Source: Ananas comosus | Taxonomy: Eukaryota; Streptophyta; Magnoliopsida; Poales; Bromeliaceae | DNA: 64,000 nt | NCBI RefSeq assembly: GCF_001540865.1 | Contig: NC_033635.1 | Location: forward strand, 1,636,916-1,700,915 | Reading direction: 5' to 3' | Shown here: one piece after another, positions 59,554 to 64,000 of the stretch | Layout of the letters: each line of letters opens with the position of its first letter | Position numbering within the stretch: the first letter of the stretch is position 1 | The notes under the pieces: generated by a model | Database searches by the model: none | Seen by the model: the letters and a program-made list of their open reading frames with translations, nothing else | Told to the model about the DNA's origin: nothing | Translations under genes and position numbers: made by a program

Positions 59554-60866
59554 GCCCTACAAAGTTTCAAACATTACAGACCAAGAAGAACTAAAAGCGA
59601 GCACAAGTGATTAGGAATATAATGAGGAAAATGCTTAACCATGGTTATAGGATGATATATTGTAGTTGAAAGAATTATTGTTGGGAATATGAGATGGAGG
59701 AATTGTTTGAGTTGGTTGTTTTACATAGAAAATATTATAAAATACAATAAAAACCCCCACTTTGTGTTGCTTTTTCTATATGTGCATGGATTTGTTGTAA
59801 TGAATATTTTATTGAATAATTATTGGTGAATACTAATTAGGTTTATGTCCCAATTAGATTTGGTGCACTTGTAATCCCGTACTAGGAAGATGCATAATGG
59901 CTCACATTGTGTGCCTAGCCAATTTTGTTGGGTCTGAAGGAACGTTTAACTGCAGGGTGTAGCATAACTTTGGCAATGCTTTTTTTTTTTTTTTTTTGTT
60001 TCCTTTTACCTAATGCCTTGACTATGAAACAGTACTACCAAAGCTATTGTGATAGGGAAATGCATGTACAAATTATTTTTTAATGTAGAAAAATAAGAAG
60101 ATACCCTACTTTTCCTGAGACTAAAGCCTACCTTAGGTTCGTATTTGTTACATTTCTTTTGTATCGTTAATCTCATCATATTTAAGTTTTTGGATAAACT
60201 TCAAATTTACCCATGTGTTATAGATCATTTTCACTTTGTAATCCAGTGGTTTAAAAAATTTCAGTTTACTCCCATATGGTTAAGCGTATTTTTTTCTTTT
60301 TCACCCCATAATTCTTTTAATTTTTTTTTATTTTGCCATCCTATTTGATATATAGCTTTTCGGTGAAATATATAAAAATTAAACCACAGAATGATAAAGC
60401 AAAATTTTTTGATTCATAGACGGGCGAAGTAAAATGAGCTAAAACTACCCTGGGGGCAGATTGAAGTTTATTCTAATTTTTTTATCACATTCGATAGGTA
60501 CTATTACGAATATCTCAAAATACTATTCTTATATAACACTAATATGTTGATAAATATTATATAAATATATTTAGTTAATTCATACATACAATCTAAAATG
60601 CTTTAGAATTTGTAAGTATACAGTTTATTGTCACAGTGAGACATTCATGACCGACCCAAAACATTTCCTTACATCTGAATCAAGTTATTAATTGTTTTTG
60701 TTTTTGTTTTTTTGTTTTGTTTTGTTTTTGTTTTTTTCTTTTTTTTTTGGGCCTCAACCTATTGCCATCAGCAGCAGTCTTGTCACCCTTTGGCAACTTC
60801 TTTTTCGGTTATCAATCCTCATCTCCTTTTCCACAACCTTCCTCTCAGCCATTATTTTAACAAAAA

Positions 60867-60897
<31 letters not shown>

Positions 60898-61370
60898 CAA
60901 AAAAAACAAAAAGGCCAACTGCATGATTAATTACAAGAACCTGTCAAAAGAGGGAACTAAAAGGTCAAAACATGTACATTCCTTAATCCTTAATGTCTTG
61001 ATCAGGCAAAGTTGCAGAGTTTCACCCAAAAAAAAAAAAAAAAAAAAAAAAAAACAAAAAAAAAAACTAGAACCTGAAATTTTCTCTAGAGATATCATTT
61101 AAAGGGTCCAAATTCGTAGGCATTTAAAAGTTGTTAAAGTTGTTTGGCCTGCTGTATTAATTAATCTTCTTATTAAGAAGATTATTTTATATCATGACCT
61201 CTATGATGCTGCTTAATTTTGGGCTTAGGGTTACATCAAAGAAAACTAATGGTGCAACAGACAAGCATGAATAGGAACAGCTGGGCTGCCCATTTAATGT
61301 TCATAATAATAATAATAATAATAAAGAACTAATATCCAACAGTTAAATCTCATAATAGAAGATGATCAAA

Positions 61371-61597
61371 ATTTTAGTCCCATATTCAATACTGCAAAAG
61401 ATTTCTATTCGACTATCAACATAAACTTTTAAATGGATCCGCGTCTTATAACATGCATGATATTTGTATTAGATTTGCAAATTTTAGTCTCATATTCAAT
61501 ACTACAAAAGATTTATATTCGACTATCAACTTAAACTTTTAAATGGATTTGCGATTCTGCGTCTTATAACATGCACCATATCTGCATTAGATTTGGA
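61371..61597. repeat. Tandem duplication of about 110 bases
   Basis: The unit starting ATTTTAGTC(C/T)CATATTCAAT occurs at 61371-61480 and 61481-61597. The second unit has an extra few bases near GATTTGCGATTCTGCG and about ten substitutions. Confidence 0.9.
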
Positions 61598-61654
61598 ACT
61601 TTCTTATTGCCGCTACAGTATGCCTAGTTTTCATTCTGCTTTAATAATATATTA

Positions 61655-61782
61655 TCCGATTCGTTTAATTTCTTTCAGAAATAAATATAGCTGAAAATGT
61701 GAAGCAGCTAAGTTTTAAATTTGGGATCTCGAGTGTCAACCACCAAATTTTTTGCCACTCGCGCTAAAAACGGTCGGTACGT
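61655..61782 (-). mobile_element. SINE copy lacking its 3' tail (minus strand)
   Basis: Plus-strand order: CGATTCGTTTAATTTCTTTC, AGAAATAAATATAGCTGAAA, decayed B box (TAAGTTTTAAATTTG), TCTCGAGTGTCAACCACCAA and GCCACTCGCGCTAAAAACGG. The poly(A)-side tail is missing. Confidence 0.6.
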
Positions 61783-62469
61783 TGATTGTCACGTTCTGTA
61801 AAGTCAGCATGTTTAAATCATGCATATGTACCTTTTTCTTCCTTTTATAAAAAAAGGGAAAGTAGGCACTGAAATTGCTGAATAGTATAGTTTGGCCCTT
61901 GATTGTGATTGCTTTTGGTAATGGTGGTTGAGCGCTCTCCCAACCATCCCACCTAATGAACTCAACAGCTTCAAAAACAAATTCCATGGTCAAGCTCTCT
62001 TTTAGTTTACAAAGTGACCTAATCCCCAATACTTCATTAATTTCCTTAATTGTCCTTTTCAGATGTTTAGTGTTGGCTCATAATTCTAAAGGTGGAACCT
62101 CACAGTATCATTTAAATTATGCATGGTATCCCACCTGTTACCATAATATATTGATTCGTATACAATGCGGTGTACGGATTAATAAATGCGTTTTGTTGAA
62201 AGGAAAATAATGTAGGAGCTCAAAAGTAGGCTATATTTTATCCTACGAGCTTATTTTAAACAAATGAAACAAGTATGATTTAACCACTGGTTTAACTCAG
62301 TGATTGTTACCTGAATTACTGTTCTGAATTAAGTTTGGGAGCTTGTTCTCTAACTACGCTTTCACCAAAAAGGGGTCTTGTGTTTTTAGGATGCTATATA
62401 TATATATATTCTAAAGAGGGCTTGGGATGAGAGCCTAAAGGGTAAACTTAAATTAAAAAAGAAATAAGA

Positions 62470-63187
62470 GTTGAGCTGGAATGCTATCGGTAGCAAACGG
62501 GTTCTGTTCCCACCAATTTGTTTTCGATAATGGAGCCTCCAAATCGACGATCGGCACCGTTGAACATGATCTATACCATTTCAAGTGTTTAGAAATCAAA
62601 TTTCAAATCTTTTTGACATCATTTGCCTAATGATCAAAGGGTTTCAAATTTTGTAATTTTAAAGGTCGATATGAAGCGTTTTCTTGTTTAATGGTGTAAA
62701 GGTATCCAAATCAATTGAATTTTTGTTAGAAAATTCTTTAAACTATTTAAAACAAGATCTATATTGTTGATCTTGATTACAAGACTCTTATCATCATTTT
62801 TTAAAGAATATTCATTTTCAGCCATTTATTTTTCTGTTCACTTGATGGATAAAAGAACAATATCGAAAGTGCGTGAAATTTGATTTCTAGGTAGTTTAAA
62901 TGGTTTAGATCATATTTAACGGAGCCGATCGTCAATNTTGTTGATCTTGATTACAAGACTCTTATCATCATTTTTTAAAGAATATTCATTTTTAGCCGTT
63001 CATTTTTGCGTCCACTCGATGAATAAGAGAAAAATATAAAAAATGTATGAAATTTGATTTCTAAACACTTCAAGTAGTATAGATCATATTCAATGGTGCC
63101 GATCATCGGTTTAGAGGCTCCATCATCGAAAACAAATGGGTGACAACGGAGCTCGTTTGCTATCGATAGTATTCTAGCTCAACTCAA
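62470..63187. mobile_element. Family A MITE, copy 5, chimeric at an N
   Basis: Left end GAGCTGGAATGCTATCGGTA, TTTTCGATAATGGAGCCTCC, AATCGACGATCGGCACCGTT. Right end, inverted: GCCGATCATCGG, GAGGCTCCATCATCGAAAAC, TGCTATCGATAGTATTCTAG. The stretch TTGTTGATCTTGATTACAAG and what follows occurs twice (62765 and 62939), the second time directly after an N at 62937, so two versions of the right half are joined. Confidence 0.75.
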
Positions 63188-63511
63188 GAAATAAAAAAAA
63201 AACTTTTTCCTTTTAATGAGTTGAGTATATTGAGAAGGTGGGCCCGAATGGTAAAACAATATCACTGTGGACAAAGGCCTGTTCCTACATGTTGGGCCCA
63301 ATTTTTCTTATTGAGGCCCATTAATTATTATTTGTGAAAGAAGCCCAATCTCTGTTTAATGAAACTTCAATATGTAAACCAATCACAATTTTAAGAAGAG
63401 TATCCTCACAATGTCTAATTAATCTAAGTACATATATACAATAGTAATAATAAATAAAAAGCGTGGAGCTGTTCTTAGTTTCGTGCTCAATGTCATCTTC
63501 TTTCGCCTCAA

Positions 63512-63598
63512 TTTGTTTCCAACTTTTCATTGGAAACTTTGCCATGATGCGTAATGGGATCTAACAGTGTCTTAACCTCCTCCTCTAGCTCATCAACC
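63512..63598 (-). CDS. Possible exon of a gene extending beyond the window (low confidence)
   Basis: On the minus strand an acceptor-like TTAATGCAG is followed by VDELEEEVKTLLDPITHHGK, VSNEKLETN, then a stop. The pattern ELEEEVK...EKLE is reminiscent of the N-terminal helix segment of plant terpene synthases, but it is only 29 residues and could be chance. The rest of any such gene would lie to the right of the window. Confidence 0.25.
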
Positions 63599-64000
63599 TG
63601 CATTAATTAAGCTCCTTCCTGATTAACTTTAGCAATAAATATATATATACCACAAGTATATATCTTATATATAACTTCTCTAAAAGAAAAGAGATGAAGT
63701 TACATGATGTCCATCCAATTTGGGGTTAATTATGTGCATGTATGTATGCCATCTTTTTCGCATGAGAGTACGTGAAATTGTCACCTTAATTCATGGTGCC
63801 TAAATGTGATTTTTTCCATTAATTAATTCAAAGAAGACCCACTTTATTTCTTTCGATAAATTTTACTTCCAGAGCATAATAAAAACCATTAATATGTGCA
63901 CTGTAGTTTTTGACTAACATATATCTCATTAAAAAAAAAAAAAAACTTTGCTTTCATTCATCAACTACTTATATATGTTGTTGCTTGTACTAACACTTCA

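Larger units (their letters stand above)
59554..64000. other. Intergenic region at the right edge
   Basis: AT-rich with poly(T) and poly(A) tracts, a 110-base tandem duplication, a SINE copy, a MITE and an inverted pair of (TTTTG)n and (CAAAA)n tracts (60690-60740, 60866-60905). The only hint of a host gene is the possible exon near 63510-63598. Confidence 0.5.

Overview
The window is nuclear DNA of a flowering plant, almost certainly a commelinid monocot. The genes have GT-AG introns, some first exons are very GC-rich while later exons and spacers are AT-rich, and the repeats (a tRNA-derived SINE, MITEs in TA tracts, a Helitron, miniature LTR elements) are typical of plants. The repeat families and gene style remind me of pineapple (Ananas comosus), but I cannot confirm the species from sequence alone. 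There is no sign of prokaryotic or organellar content. The assembly has a 591-base gap (29608-30198) and five isolated Ns (33775, 35118, 35750, 48018, 62937), several of which coincide with broken or duplicated sequence.

Left part (1-21.4 kb): a VQ9-like VQ-motif gene (minus, about 4.7-5.5 kb, start codon unresolved); a ten-exon alcohol dehydrogenase-like 7 gene (plus, 8391-12716, 390 aa), convergent with a twelve-exon O-fucosyltransferase-family (GT106) gene (minus, 13366-16879, 535 aa); and a small OCTOPUS-like cysteine-motif protein gene (minus, 20873-21400). I rebuilt the exons by hand; splice sites and phases close exactly for the two large genes.

Middle part (21.4-50 kb): a transposon-rich desert. 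It holds SINE copies with target-site duplications, a complete short Helitron (26425-27240) with a GC-rich passenger, two TA-associated inverted-repeat families in nested clusters, miniature LTR (TRIM/SMART-like) elements, a LINE 3' end with a zf-RVT domain, and a block of consecutive hairpins (47763-47917). One gene lies inside it: a class I HD-Zip transcription factor (minus, 34846-37480) whose intron contains a stray zinc-knuckle exon.

Right part (50-60 kb): a DEAH11/12-type gene joining a DEAH-box RNA helicase to an RBR ubiquitin-ligase module (plus, 50445-56630), convergent with a small tail-anchored coiled-coil protein gene (minus, 56972-57440), then a PLATZ zinc-binding transcription factor gene (minus, 58182-59553). 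The last 4 kb hold tandem repeats, a chimeric MITE and a possible gene edge.

The genes are not an operon or an obvious cluster; each is a separate housekeeping or regulatory gene. Three of seven (VQ9, HD-Zip, DEAH11) show single-base frame breaks in simple or GC-rich sequence or at an N. I read these as more likely assembly errors than pseudogenes.
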